From Pseudevernia furfuracea (Eukaryota; Ascomycota; Lecanoromycetes; Lecanorales; Parmeliaceae), in the NCBI GenBank assembly GCA_022315425.1, contig JAIUPT010000020.1, positions 434,001 through 498,000 on the forward strand: a stretch of 64,000 bases of DNA, read 5' to 3'. A program made the translations under genes and the position numbers. Below are positions 12,700-23,481 of this stretch, in pieces. The notes beneath the pieces were generated by a model. It had not been told where the DNA came from. It worked only from the letters and a program-made list of their open reading frames with translations, and made no database searches. How positions within the stretch are numbered: the stretch's first letter is position 1; each line of letters begins with the position of its first letter.

Positions 12700-15380
12700 G
12701 ATTCTATCCATAGTCAAGACAACAACAATATCGATATATTCGTCACAGTCGATGTCTAATATGATGTCAAAGACGAAGCGAAGAAAGGGCCGAAGCGAAA
12801 TAATCGTGTGATTATAATATTCTAATTCTTCAAGCAAATTCAACGTAATGCATTTTAACTGAGATCACGTCATCACTCTCTCTGATTAGACATTACAATT
12901 AGTCGAATCGTCTTATATAGTTATATAGACTCATTTGAAGTAGAAGTAGACGTAATTCTTAGTCGCGTAACTAGTCTCACGTACAAGATTCAAATTTTAA
13001 ATAGAATCTCTGATTCTAAGACATAAGAAGAAAATTTCTCTTATTTTCGAATTATAACAATAAAGCTCTATAACTATACTTCTTACACATGACATAATAA
13101 ATCGTTAAATAGTGTCAGAAACAGATCTTCTTACGACTTATTAATAGATTTTTACACGCGAGACTTACTTAAAAGCGTTGATCGATAAAAAGAAAAAAGA
13201 TAAAAACGAAGATAATAAGAACGAAAAAGATAAGTGTTAAAGAGATCTAATCGTAATTTCATTTCTTTTTAATATAACATATATGAAGAATAACTATACA
13301 ATATAAGCATAGAACTAAATATAATTGAGAGCTATAATAAGAGTCGATATAAGAACTTAGCTGAGCGAAAGTAATAAAAGAAATAAAAAGTCGAAGAAGT
13401 AATTTAAAAATAATAAAATCGAGATTTAGTCGAATCGTATATTAATTAAAAGAATATAAATTCTTTTATATCTATAAATTTCAAAAAACGCTAAAACTTC
13501 TACTTAGTTAGTGATTTCGTAAGATCGTCGATCTTTATATCGATCGTAGACATATAGTTAATATTGATTCTTTTAAGCTTTTAAAGGTCTCGAATATAGT
13601 AATAAACGATATTAATATACTTAGATCTCTCGCTGACTTGACGATTCTTGATTAGAGCAATAACATTATTATTATCTCTCTTGAGTTTTAATATAACTTT
13701 AGAATTGTCTATAACATTAACACTCATCTTATTATAGAAATCGATGATTTTAAAGTAATCGAGTTTCGTGAATAGAGTAATTAGTCAAATAGCTTATTTT
13801 AAGTACTTCGACAGAATCATATATTTCGCTTCTATTGTTGATATAAAGACTAATCGTTGTTTTTTACTTATTCATGAGATTAAATTATTATCAAGTATAA
13901 AGATCTATTTCATCGTCGACTTTCGATTTCTTATATCAGCAGCATAGTCTATATCGAAGTAATTAATAAGACGTATAGTATTCTTATCGTCTCCTCGATA
14001 AATAATAGACATGTTCATATTGAATCTCAAATATCTTAGCAGCGTTTTTATCTTATAATTATAACGAATAGCGAGATTGCTTATAAATTAATTAAGCTTT
14101 TCGAAAGCGAAAACAATATTAGATCGCGTATATATTATTATATATATGAGCTTCTTAATGACTCAAGAATAATCGATACTATCAATTTTCTGCTCATCTG
14201 AATTAGTTAACGATATATTATCGTAATTATTAAGTAAGATATCGATCTTGTTACGATATTTATTCTTCTTCATATTTAGCTCTTAAAGTATCTTTTTAAT
14301 ATATATGATTTAACTTAATCGAATAACTCTATTCGCTCGATCTCTTTCGATTTCAATTTTAAATATTTTCTTTAACTCTCTCAAATTCTTAATCTTGAAC
14401 GCTTTAACGAATTAAGTCTTAAATTATTACACTTAATCTTTAAATAACGAAACGATAATAATGTCGTCTATATAGACGAGAACGATTAATTATTTATCTT
14501 TATAAATATATATATAGAGATTCGATTTCGATAACACGAATTCAAATTTGATTAGCTTCGTATTATATATAAAGTATTAGTCGTAAGCTGCTTATTTGAG
14601 ATCGTATAGACTCTAAAGCAACTTCAGATATTCTCTCTAATTAATAATCATCTCGAAAGATATATTCATATATATGAGATGCTTCAGTGTTGACTCGATG
14701 AAGATATTATTAACATTAACTTGTTTAGTCTTTAAATTCTTGATAGCTATTAATATAAGCATAACACGTAAAGTGTTTATTCGTATAGTGAGAGCAAATA
14801 TCTCGTCGTAATCGATATTATATATTTATAAGAATTCTCTCGCTATTAGTCTCGTCTTAAATCTCTGCATTATATTATTCTCATTGTATTTAATAAAAAA
14901 TACTCACTTATATATAACAATGTTAATCTCTTCTAATGAGATCTCGATAATATAAATATTATTATCTTTTAATTAAGAAATCTCGTTCTTTGTAGCATAA
15001 AGTCAATATCGATTATACACGAGATCATTAATAGTCTCTTTATACGATTTCGAAATGAATATAAAATTCATTATATCGTTCTGAATTTCGATAGTCTTTA
15101 TAACTAATAAGATTTTAATATACTTTAAAATTCGCTCGTCTTCGTTTATCTTATTGTCTCTTTTTCTCTTTAAGACTAATAATCACAATATGAAAGTAAT
15201 AATGATATTTAAACGCGATAAGATAAAGACTAATATCGATAATAAAGAACTTGATAAATAAGACGAAGATTTTAAAGTTTAAACGAGAGGTTCTAACGAA
15301 GACTTTAATGAAGGTTTCGAAGCTTGAATAGAAAGTTTTATAAGAACTTCTAATACAGCGATATAAAAGTTAATAACTAA
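12700..15380 (-). pseudogene. Decayed copia pol: reverse transcriptase and RNase H end
   Basis: Very AT-rich and full of stops. On the minus strand, 14464-14484 reads VLVYIDD, the copia reverse transcriptase active-site block. About 13801-13850 reads ISTIEAKYMILSK, matching the RNase H block usually written STTEAEYMALS. The order (RT at higher coordinates, RNase H lower) agrees with minus-strand transcription. The frame is cut at 15380 by the younger copia insertion and resumes at 20954. Confidence 0.72.
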
Positions 15381-15575
15381 TGATGGAATTCAGCCAATCA
15401 TAGGCCGTTCCGCCCGCACTAGCGTGCCTTTTAGCGTGGCGCTAGTGGGCGACTCTTGTCTATCCTTCTCCTTCTCTTCCTTCTTGTCCAACACATGTAT
15501 TCTACATAGTCATGCAATAGAGTCGTTCTATTAGCCACCCAATACAAGACCTCATAGCTGTCATATATTCCAACA
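15381..15575 (+). repeat. 5' LTR of the young copia element
   Basis: 195 bp, starts TGATGGAATTCAGCC and ends ATTCCAACA. It is identical to 20754-20948 except for one base. Confidence 0.96.
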
Positions 15576-15590
15576 GGTTATGAGCCCGGA
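15576..15590 (+). other. Primer-binding site, half-tRNA(iMet) type
   Basis: GGTTATGAGCCCGGA directly follows the 5' LTR. Its complement carries CTCATAAC, the anticodon-loop sequence (CAU) of initiator Met tRNA, rather than a tRNA 3' end. Priming by a half-molecule of initiator tRNA is established for Drosophila copia and some fungal elements. Confidence 0.7.
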
Positions 15591-15710
15591 TTTCCGCCAT
15601 TGAGGTCTTCACACAGCAGAAAAATTAACCTGCTGTCCCCACCGTCTGTGGGAGAGCCGGTGTTATAATAACAGTGTTATCATAACACCACACCACATAG
15701 TCAATTCAAA

Positions 15711-18700
15711 ATGACTACCCAATTGTCCCATGCTGCATTGACGCAGATATGGAATTTCCCAAAGCTGAAGGGCCAACAAAACTATCAGCCATGGGCCAAA
15801 AAGATGAAGAGTGCACTGGTGTACTCGGATTTATGGGACGTCGTCCAGAATGCAAACAAGGACTTTCCAACGGACCTACCAGTCACACCAGCACCTACGG
15901 CTGCTCAGGCAACGGCCTACCAGGCTCAATTGAAGACCTGGAAGCAGACGAACAATCAAGCGTCTGAGCTGATTTACTCCATGTGTGAAGATAAACCAGC
16001 CGAAGCCATTGAGGATGATGAAGTTGCCATGAACCGGTGGATCAAGTTGAAGAACAATTATTCCGACTCAGGTTTCGTTCTTCGGTTCACCAAGTTACAA
16101 GAACTCTGGACAACATCAATGGCAAGCAGCGGCAACTCCATGGAGACGTACGTTGCCAACATACGAGCAAAGTCGAAGGATCTTAGCCGAATGGGGGCTA
16201 GGATAGACGAGTGGATACTCGTCTCGTTGCTGCTGAACAACCTTGACATCAAGTACAAGGATTTCGTGCACCGTACCATCACGTCGTTGGACGAAGTGCC
16301 CGACTTTGACAAAATTGTCACACTCCTCCATGAGGAAGAGCGTCTCCTGAAGAGAGACACCAAAGAACAAGCCATGGCCGCCGCCATGAAGCGTTTCAAA
16401 CAGGAGGAGGACGAGAAGAAGACCTCTGGTAGAGGCAACAGCAACCGTGGTCGAGGCTCAACGAGAGGCCGCGGGGGTAGGAACAACAACACCACCCAGC
16501 TGATTTCAAAGAACCCGAATAGTACTAACTATAAGGGCGATGGCGACCCTCCTGAGTGTCCCAAGTGTCATCCCAACAAGGATGGTAGCAAGAGACTACA
16601 CTGGCCATACGACTGCTGGACCCTCCATGAGGACCGTATCCCAGACAGATTCCGTGACGCCTTCAAGAAGGCTAAGGCCAAGGCGAATGCCGCCAAAGAA
16701 CGTGAACGACCAGACGATTTCGAAGATAACCACAGTACTCATATTTCGGCAATGGCCCACTTGGTCATTGACCAAAACACCGTGGCAGACGGAGAGGATG
16801 AGGTCTGGGGCTTCCCGTTCAACGCGACTACACCGGAATCCTATGACGAGGATATACCGGAGGAGTCGGCCATAGAGACTCTCGACCAGTCTCTACCCCA
16901 ATTGACAGAAAAACAAGAGGGGGAATCTACATTGGAGATACCGCAAGAAGAACCGGTGGTTCAGCTTGCGCATACACCAAACTTTGCCGGATACGCAAGC
17001 ACACGACTGCTTCCCTCTCCGAGAGCACTTCCCGACATCGAATGTCAGAAGGAAGAAACCATAGTGGAGGCACCAAGCGCGCACTCCACGTCCCAGCTTC
17101 AACCTACGCCAAACTTTTGCGGCGAGGCAAGCCGGGGGGCAGAGGAAAAGCTTGCCTCTCAGCCCGAAGTTGTCGATTTTGAAATAATTGACCAACTTTC
17201 ACATGAGACGTTCTCATATTTCCGTGCATACTCCGCAGCGTTGGACAGTGGTCCCACGACGTCACGAGACTGGATGATCGACTCAGGGTGTACTAACCAC
17301 ATGTTCTTCGACAAGGACGAGTTCACCGAGTATCAGCCCTACCGTGGAGGAGTAATTGTTGCCAACGGAGCCACTGTCTGGACTCAAGGACGTGGCACAG
17401 TCGAAATGGAATGGCTATTGAAGGATGGAACCAGCAACATAGTTCGTGTTGAGGACGTGTTGCATGTACCAGACTTTACATGCGGGCTATTTTCAATTAG
17501 CCAGGCCACCAAGAAGGGATTTGAAATCGCCTTCCTCGGTGATGATTGCCACATTTCAAAGAATGGTGTACTTGTAGGAAGTGCACCAAAGACTCGGAAC
17601 ATCTATATACTGGATGTGTCCCAGTCTACGGCCAAAATTGCCGCCCTGATTCAGGAGAATACAAGAGCACTGTCCACCGCCCTGATGTTTAACGAAGACG
17701 CAGTCGAACTGTGGCACCGTCGAATGGGACACCTAAACGAGGTAGATCTCAAGAGACTCGTTAACATGAGCAAGGGCATCACCTTAACACAAAAACCTCG
17801 GGTCAAGCCCATTTGTGAGGCGTGTTCTAAGGCAAAGTCGTCTCGCAAGGTCTCAAGAAGACAACAGCGAGAGGTACTCGAAAAACTCGGTAAAGTCCAT
17901 ATCGACTTGGGGGGACCATTCAACGTGCCATCGGTCAATGGAGCCAAATACTACATGCTTCTAACGGATCAAGCGACCCTTCGGACCTGGTGCTTCACGT
18001 ATAAGCACAAGGACGAAACGTTTAAGCTCTTCCGTGACTGGAAAACCCAAGTGGAAAACGAGTCAGGATGTAAACTCAAGATAGTACGCATTGACAATGG
18101 TACTGAGTTCATCAACGACGACTTTAAGGCCTTACTCAAGGACTCAGGAGTCACAATGGAGCCCACCGTGGCCTATACTCCAGAGCAGAATGGACTCAGC
18201 GAAGTCCAGAACCGCGTCGTTATGAACGGCGTGAGAGCTATGTTGTTCGACTCGGGGCTAACACGTTACCTCTGGTCCGAACTTCTTCACACCAAGGTCT
18301 ACCAGAAGAACCGAAGTCCAACAACCAAGGTACACGGTATGACCCCTCATGAGGCATGGACTGGCGAACAACCATTCCTCGGACACATGAGGATCATTGG
18401 CTGCGTGGCCTGGGTTCACATACCCAAGGAAAAACGCAAGAAACTCGACGAGCGTAGCAAGAAATGCTACTTGATAGGCTATGACGGTACATCCATATTT
18501 AGAGTATGGAACCCAGCCAGCAGAAAAGTCGAAAGATCGTCACACGTTGATTTTGACGAAACTCGTTTGATGACTTCAGCCGTGCAAGACACGGGCTACT
18601 GGCTAGCTGACGCCACTGGCGACGACGGTGGCATACTCGATGCAGGGGGTGATGCTTCTGAGCATCATCATACACCACACGACGTCGACGACGACCCCCA

Positions 18701-20591
18701 AGAAGGCTCCAGCTTGCAGCATATACAAGACGTTCTTGATAATGCTCCAAATGTTGTCGGAGACCTCGGAGATGTGGGAGCAGCACCGGAAGAAGAATTT
18801 CCGGAAGGTGACGATGACCAGGTACCTCAGGACGCCCTGGATGTACACCCAGATCCAAGTATCGACGCAACGTATACTTCGAGACCGAAGCGTGTCCCCG
18901 CTCCATCTCAAAAGGTACTCCTAAATGAAAAATGGAGCGATACCAAGATGTGGGCCCAGCGGGCTATTGCCCATACCAAGTGTAACGCAACTCTACAGTC
19001 AGAACGAATGTACTGTAGACTTGCTACCGTCGACCATGAGGACCCTCAACACCATGACTTTGAGCCGGAATTCGATCTCGCTAACGCTGTCCAGAAGATA
19101 GCTGAAATGCGGAGAAACCAAGACATCGATGACGTCGATGACTACGAGCCATTGACTTATGAAGAAGCAATGGCCGGTCCATATGCTAAGCAATGGAGTG
19201 GGGCTATGGACAAGCAAATGCAGTCCTTCGCTACCATGAATACCTGGAGGCTGGTCAAGAGACCAAAGAACGCCCCCGTTCTCAGCGGCAAGTGGGTCTA
19301 TAAGATCAAGAAGAGACTTGACGGGACGATACTCTACAAAGCACGCTGGGTAGTTCGAGGATTTGAACAAATCTACGGTGTCAACTACGACCAAACATTT
19401 GCCTCCGTTGTCAAATCCATGTCGTTCAAAGTGCTGTTTTCCATCATGGCCTACTACGACCTAGACTGTGAACAAATGGACGTCATAACAGCCTTCCTCA
19501 ACGCGTTGTTGAAGGAACGAATCTACGTGGAACAGCCCAAGGGGTATGAGGACGATGGACACGACATGGTGTGTCTCTTGCTTAGGGCCCTGTATGGCCT
19601 CAAGCAATCCCCTCGTGAGTGGTACGCTACTCTACGAGACTTCCTGGTATCAAAAGGCTTCAAGCACACCGAATCGGACCACTCACTCTTTGTTAATGAG
19701 GAAACACGTCTAATTGTTAGCGTGTATGTGGACGATATTCAAATATATGGCCCCCGGGGATCAAAACATATACCGGACCTCAAGGAAGAACTCAGCAAGC
19801 GCTTCGCAATGACCGATCTCGGTCCATGCTCATATTATTTGGGCATGGAAATTCAGAGAAATCGCGCAAAGAGGAGCGTCCGGATCACCCAGAGCACTTA
19901 TTTGAAGAAAGTTCTCGCCCGTTTTAACATGGCAAATTCCGCCCCCGTGCCAACACCAATGGTAGTTGGTACACAATTGGAAGAGGAATCAGTGGACCAA
20001 GCAACCCCGGACGTCGTTCGTGAGTACCAGTCAATGGTGGGATCAATGATGTACGCCATGGTACAAACGCGTCCTGATATTTGCTTCGCCATAACCATTC
20101 TTTCTCGATACAACCAAAATCCGAATTCCAAGCACATCGCTGCTGTCAAGCGTGTGCTCCGGTACTTGAAAGGCACAATCGATCACGGTATTACCTATGG
20201 GACCGCCAATGGCCTCGAGGGGTTTACCGATGCTGACTGGGCGTCGGATTCTGAGACCCGTAGGTCTCTCGGAGCATACGTGTTCCTGCTGTATGGAGGG
20301 GCTGTAAGCTGGACGTCGAAACGCCAGCAGTCCATTGCATTGTCGTCTTGCGAGGCCGAATACATGGCCCAAACGCAAGCAGCCAAGGAAGCAATATGGC
20401 TGACCCGCCTGTTAAGCGAGTTGAATGTCGGCCTGGGGCTTCCATCCAAGCCTGTTCTGATCAAGGCAGACAACCAGGGTGCCATAGCATTGGCTTCAGA
20501 CCCTAGGTTCCATACACGTACCAAGCACATCGACATACAGTGGCATTTTGTCCGAGACCAGGTGGAAACTGGGGCAGTGTCATTCGAGTGA
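15711..20591 (+). CDS. Copia-type gag-pol polyprotein
   Basis: 1626 codons with no internal stop. The gag part is N-terminal (about 1-330) and ends in an Arg/Gly-rich stretch and a Cys/His motif (CPKC...H...C near 280-305). Protease WMIDSGCTNH lies near 522. The GAG-pre-integrase block ELWHRRMGHL is near 665. Integrase has D (VHIDLGGPF), D (RIDNGTEF) and E (EQNGLSEVQNR). Reverse transcriptase carries KARWVVRGFEQ and YVDDI (near 1343). RNase H has SWTSKRQQSIALSSCEAEYMA. The frame ends at TGA 20589-20591, but the usual C-terminal copia tail stays open in the same frame up to TAG 20691-20693. This may be a premature stop or a readthrough site. The start is the first ATG after the leader. Confidence 0.95.
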   Translation: MTTQLSHAALTQIWNFPKLKGQQNYQPWAKKMKSALVYSDLWDVVQNANKDFPTDLPVTPAPTAAQATAYQAQLKTWKQTNNQASELIYSMCEDKPAEAIEDDEVAMNRWIKLKNNYSDSGFVLRFTKLQELWTTSMASSGNSMETYVANIRAKSKDLSRMGARIDEWILVSLLLNNLDIKYKDFVHRTITSLDEVPDFDKIVTLLHEEERLLKRDTKEQAMAAAMKRFKQEEDEKKTSGRGNSNRGRGSTRGRGGRNNNTTQLISKNPNSTNYKGDGDPPECPKCHPNKDGSKRLHWPYDCWTLHEDRIPDRFRDAFKKAKAKANAAKERERPDDFEDNHSTHISAMAHLVIDQNTVADGEDEVWGFPFNATTPESYDEDIPEESAIETLDQSLPQLTEKQEGESTLEIPQEEPVVQLAHTPNFAGYASTRLLPSPRALPDIECQKEETIVEAPSAHSTSQLQPTPNFCGEASRGAEEKLASQPEVVDFEIIDQLSHETFSYFRAYSAALDSGPTTSRDWMIDSGCTNHMFFDKDEFTEYQPYRGGVIVANGATVWTQGRGTVEMEWLLKDGTSNIVRVEDVLHVPDFTCGLFSISQATKKGFEIAFLGDDCHISKNGVLVGSAPKTRNIYILDVSQSTAKIAALIQENTRALSTALMFNEDAVELWHRRMGHLNEVDLKRLVNMSKGITLTQKPRVKPICEACSKAKSSRKVSRRQQREVLEKLGKVHIDLGGPFNVPSVNGAKYYMLLTDQATLRTWCFTYKHKDETFKLFRDWKTQVENESGCKLKIVRIDNGTEFINDDFKALLKDSGVTMEPTVAYTPEQNGLSEVQNRVVMNGVRAMLFDSGLTRYLWSELLHTKVYQKNRSPTTKVHGMTPHEAWTGEQPFLGHMRIIGCVAWVHIPKEKRKKLDERSKKCYLIGYDGTSIFRVWNPASRKVERSSHVDFDETRLMTSAVQDTGYWLADATGDDGGILDAGGDASEHHHTPHDVDDDPQEGSSLQHIQDVLDNAPNVVGDLGDVGAAPEEEFPEGDDDQVPQDALDVHPDPSIDATYTSRPKRVPAPSQKVLLNEKWSDTKMWAQRAIAHTKCNATLQSERMYCRLATVDHEDPQHHDFEPEFDLANAVQKIAEMRRNQDIDDVDDYEPLTYEEAMAGPYAKQWSGAMDKQMQSFATMNTWRLVKRPKNAPVLSGKWVYKIKKRLDGTILYKARWVVRGFEQIYGVNYDQTFASVVKSMSFKVLFSIMAYYDLDCEQMDVITAFLNALLKERIYVEQPKGYEDDGHDMVCLLLRALYGLKQSPREWYATLRDFLVSKGFKHTESDHSLFVNEETRLIVSVYVDDIQIYGPRGSKHIPDLKEELSKRFAMTDLGPCSYYLGMEIQRNRAKRSVRITQSTYLKKVLARFNMANSAPVPTPMVVGTQLEEESVDQATPDVVREYQSMVGSMMYAMVQTRPDICFAITILSRYNQNPNSKHIAAVKRVLRYLKGTIDHGITYGTANGLEGFTDADWASDSETRRSLGAYVFLLYGGAVSWTSKRQQSIALSSCEAEYMAQTQAAKEAIWLTRLLSELNVGLGLPSKPVLIKADNQGAIALASDPRFHTRTKHIDIQWHFVRDQVETGAVSFE

Positions 20592-20753
20592 GTACCTACG
20601 AGAGAAATGGCTGCTGACGGGCTTACAAAGGCTCTCAGCAAGGACAAATTTGGTACATTTGTAGGCCAGTTAGGCCTCAAGAAGAGCGTCTAGGAGCAGG
20701 AGTCCAGTATAGACTCTGTGGGAGATACAGGCCCATTATTGCCTGTGTGGGAG

Positions 20754-20948
20754 TGATGGAATTCAGCCAATCATAGGCCGTTCCGCCCGCACTAGCGTGC
20801 CTTTTAGCGTGGCGCTAGTGGGCGACTCTTGTCTATCCTTCTCCTTCTCTTCCTTCTTGTCCACCACATGTATTCTACATAGTCATGCAATAGAGTCGTT
20901 CTATTAGCCACCCAATACAAGACCTCATAGCTGTCATATATTCCAACA
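20754..20948 (+). repeat. 3' LTR of the young copia element
   Basis: 195 bp, preceded by the purine-rich GTGTGGGAG and followed by the target duplication ACTAA. It has one mismatch to the 5' LTR. Confidence 0.96.
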
Positions 20949-20953
20949 ACTAA

Positions 20954-23481
20954 TGTTGAGTCGACGACTGATACTAATAGAACTAATATCGAATTGATTA
21001 ATGATATCGATATAGCTGATATTAAATCGATTATTAATTTCGATGAGAGTATCTTCTTTGATCGTCTTATAAAACTACGAGTTTTTAACTTATTCGATAT
21101 AACGACTCTAAGTTTTAAGTCTATCTCGCTACTCTTAACGTCTTTAAAGAACGTAACTATAAAGATCTTGATATATCTTCTCAAATCAGAAGCATAGATA
21201 CGATACTATTTTATTATTTTAATATCGAAATTTATCAACATCGTCTCTCTTTCTCTTGATATAAGCTTATCTCTTCGTATATCTAATAAATATGAGTCTG
21301 AATTAACGTAAAATACGCATTTGTAGTCTTATACTTTAATATAATTAATTAAAGATAACACTTCGATATAGATCTGTTTCGAACTTGTAAGTTTTTCATT
21401 AATCAGCGATTCTATGATTATTCGATTTTTTAGATATGCATTAATTATAGCTGCTTCGTCTCAAAACTCTAGAGATAATTTAAATTCTTTATTATTACAC
21501 GAATCGAGTTTTCTATGATTTGAATCGATCTTTCGACGATATTATTTTGATGTGACGTATCTGACTCGATGTTTTAAAGTATAAGATCGTACTTCTTTAT
21601 TTAGTCCCTTACGATAGACAGTAACTCTAATACATTATCAAGTCTAATAACTTTTAATTTTCGTTCTATTTGAAGCTTTACAGTAGTCTTTTATATATCG
21701 AGTTCTATTAAAATAGACTTTTTATTCTTCGTACATATTGTTTATATCTTTCGAGAATAATTATCGACTATTTCGAGAAATATAGTGTTCTCAACAAGTG
21801 TTAGACTGACTTATATAATATAGATATATATAAGACAGACTAGGATTGTGTAGCAATGTAAACTTAGTGAAGATATATATTGCGTATAGTATATCTAATA
21901 GTAAGACTAATTCTTAAGGAAGGAAAATGGGAAACTTCGGGGCATGACCCTCTTAAGCTTCTCACGCCAAGAATCCGCTTGACATGCGTATACCAAGCGA
22001 TTCGGTTACGCTCGGCAACCCCCGGGCTCATGCGATAGCTGTCCTCTTGGGCCCGCTACTAACAACAAGACTTTTCGAAAGTGATTCACATATATTAATT
22101 AAGATTAGATTTAATATATTCTTCTTTCGTAACGTTATTACTCGATTAATCTTCTTTTTTATCTTTTTAATAATAGATATTAAATAAGAGATTTTATGCT
22201 TAGATCGTCGTATAAAAGATTAAATAATAACTTCGTGAAATTTAATAATAATGTTCGAGTTTAGATAAGCAAATCTTCGATATATAAAAAAGTAGTCTTT
22301 CGCGATCTATACTTAATAAGATCTCTTCTTAATATCGATTATATTCTTATTAACATCTTTTTTATTAATTAATTATTCTTTCATCTTCGATGCAGTAACA
22401 ACAGACTATTTTATTATTTTCGATATACTTATAACAGACTATTTTATCGTTGAAAAGGCTTAATATCTTAATAAACTTAAGAGAGATTTAATAAGAAACT
22501 TACTTGATATTCACGTAAGCACATATACTCTCTCTTTGTGATTTGCTTTAAGCATATTCTTTTCATTAACATGAAAATAAATAAAGTTAATATTAAATCG
22601 ATCTTTAAGTTCTAATATATAAAGTCTTGTACATAATAATAAATTCGCTTTTAAATCAGAGATATAATAGATACGCTTAATATCTATAAGTCTTTCTTTT
22701 CGACTTCGTAAGACTATCGTTCTTATTTAATCTATATATATTTCTTTTTCTTCAATCTTGATTATACGTCTCTTTATTCGAGTGAGAGAGTTATTAGAGA
22801 GATTAAATTTATTAATTATATGAAATAACGCGTCTATATTAGTTATTTACGTAAAAAATTCAAGCTTATTTATTATTTTTTAAGTAATATAAGCAATTTT
22901 CTCGTTCTTATTAATCGAAGTATTAGAGATATTCGACTTCGCTTCGTAAATCTTTTAAGATCTCTTTTTCTTAAAGTTCAAGTTTTTAACGAAAGAGATT
23001 TTCTTCTTTGCAGTCTTTTTATTCTTTAAAACTCGAACAATTTTCTTTATCTTCTTAAAGATCTTATATTCTTAAAACAAGTGATTCTCGTTATTATATA
23101 TAAAGTATCGACGTAGCTTACGAAAAGACGTTCGATTATATTAAGACTTCGAAGATCGATTTGTCGAACGTGATAAAAAAGAATAATTGATCTTAAACGC
23201 AATTAACTGCGAAGCTAATCGTTGACGACTATTTTATAAACGACGAGCATATATATCTATTTCGTAATAATTTCTCAACGTATCTTTTATCTCTTATAGA
23301 ATTCGAAGTGTCTTATTCTCGTTCTTTTTCTTATTCGACTTTAAAACTATAACGATAATATTATATTTAGTTAAAAGATAATCGTAAAGTCTGTATAGTA
23401 GTTCTTCGATATTATAGACTTCGATCAACGATAACTTAATTATAATAATATAGTTACGAAATTTGTGTAATGCGACTCATA
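20954..23481 (-). pseudogene. Decayed copia gag and integrase end
   Basis: This continues the old minus-strand copia element on the far side of the young insertion. It is AT-rich and riddled with stops. Near 23080-23120 the minus strand reads YFIYNNENHLF, which fits a zinc knuckle (C-F-I-C-N-N-E-G-H) after C-to-T/G-to-A changes. Between 20990 and 21200 the minus strand carries an RVVIS-type stretch resembling the region after copia integrase. Boundaries are approximate. Confidence 0.55.
21921..22080. other. GC-richer island inside the AT-rich relic
   Basis: About 160 bp of ordinary composition in the middle of RIP-type DNA, with sharp edges. It does not read as part of copia in any frame I could recognise. 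No clear TG...CA ends or target duplication were found. It may be a separate small insertion or an unmutated patch. Confidence 0.35.

Larger units (their letters stand above)
15381..20948 (+). mobile_element. Young Ty1/copia LTR retrotransposon, near-intact
   Basis: 5568 bp, flanked by the 5-bp target duplication ACTAA (15376-15380 and 20949-20953). The two 195-bp LTRs differ at one base (15491 A, 20864 C), so insertion is recent. The interior has normal base composition and lacks the RIP pattern of its host element. It carries a single gag-pol frame in copia order (protease, integrase, RT, RNase H), a primer-binding site right after the left LTR and a purine-rich stretch just before the right LTR. 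It is inserted in the pol region of the older minus-strand copia element. Confidence 0.95.

Noticed and set aside
12300..15380. AT-rich DNA considered as a centromere or origin
   Set aside because: Copia RT and RNase H motifs and all-transition LTR differences explain it as RIP-mutated transposon DNA.
20804..21184. 126-codon minus-strand frame crossing the 3' LTR of the young copia
   Set aside because: It joins LTR sequence to decayed old copia DNA, so it cannot be one gene.
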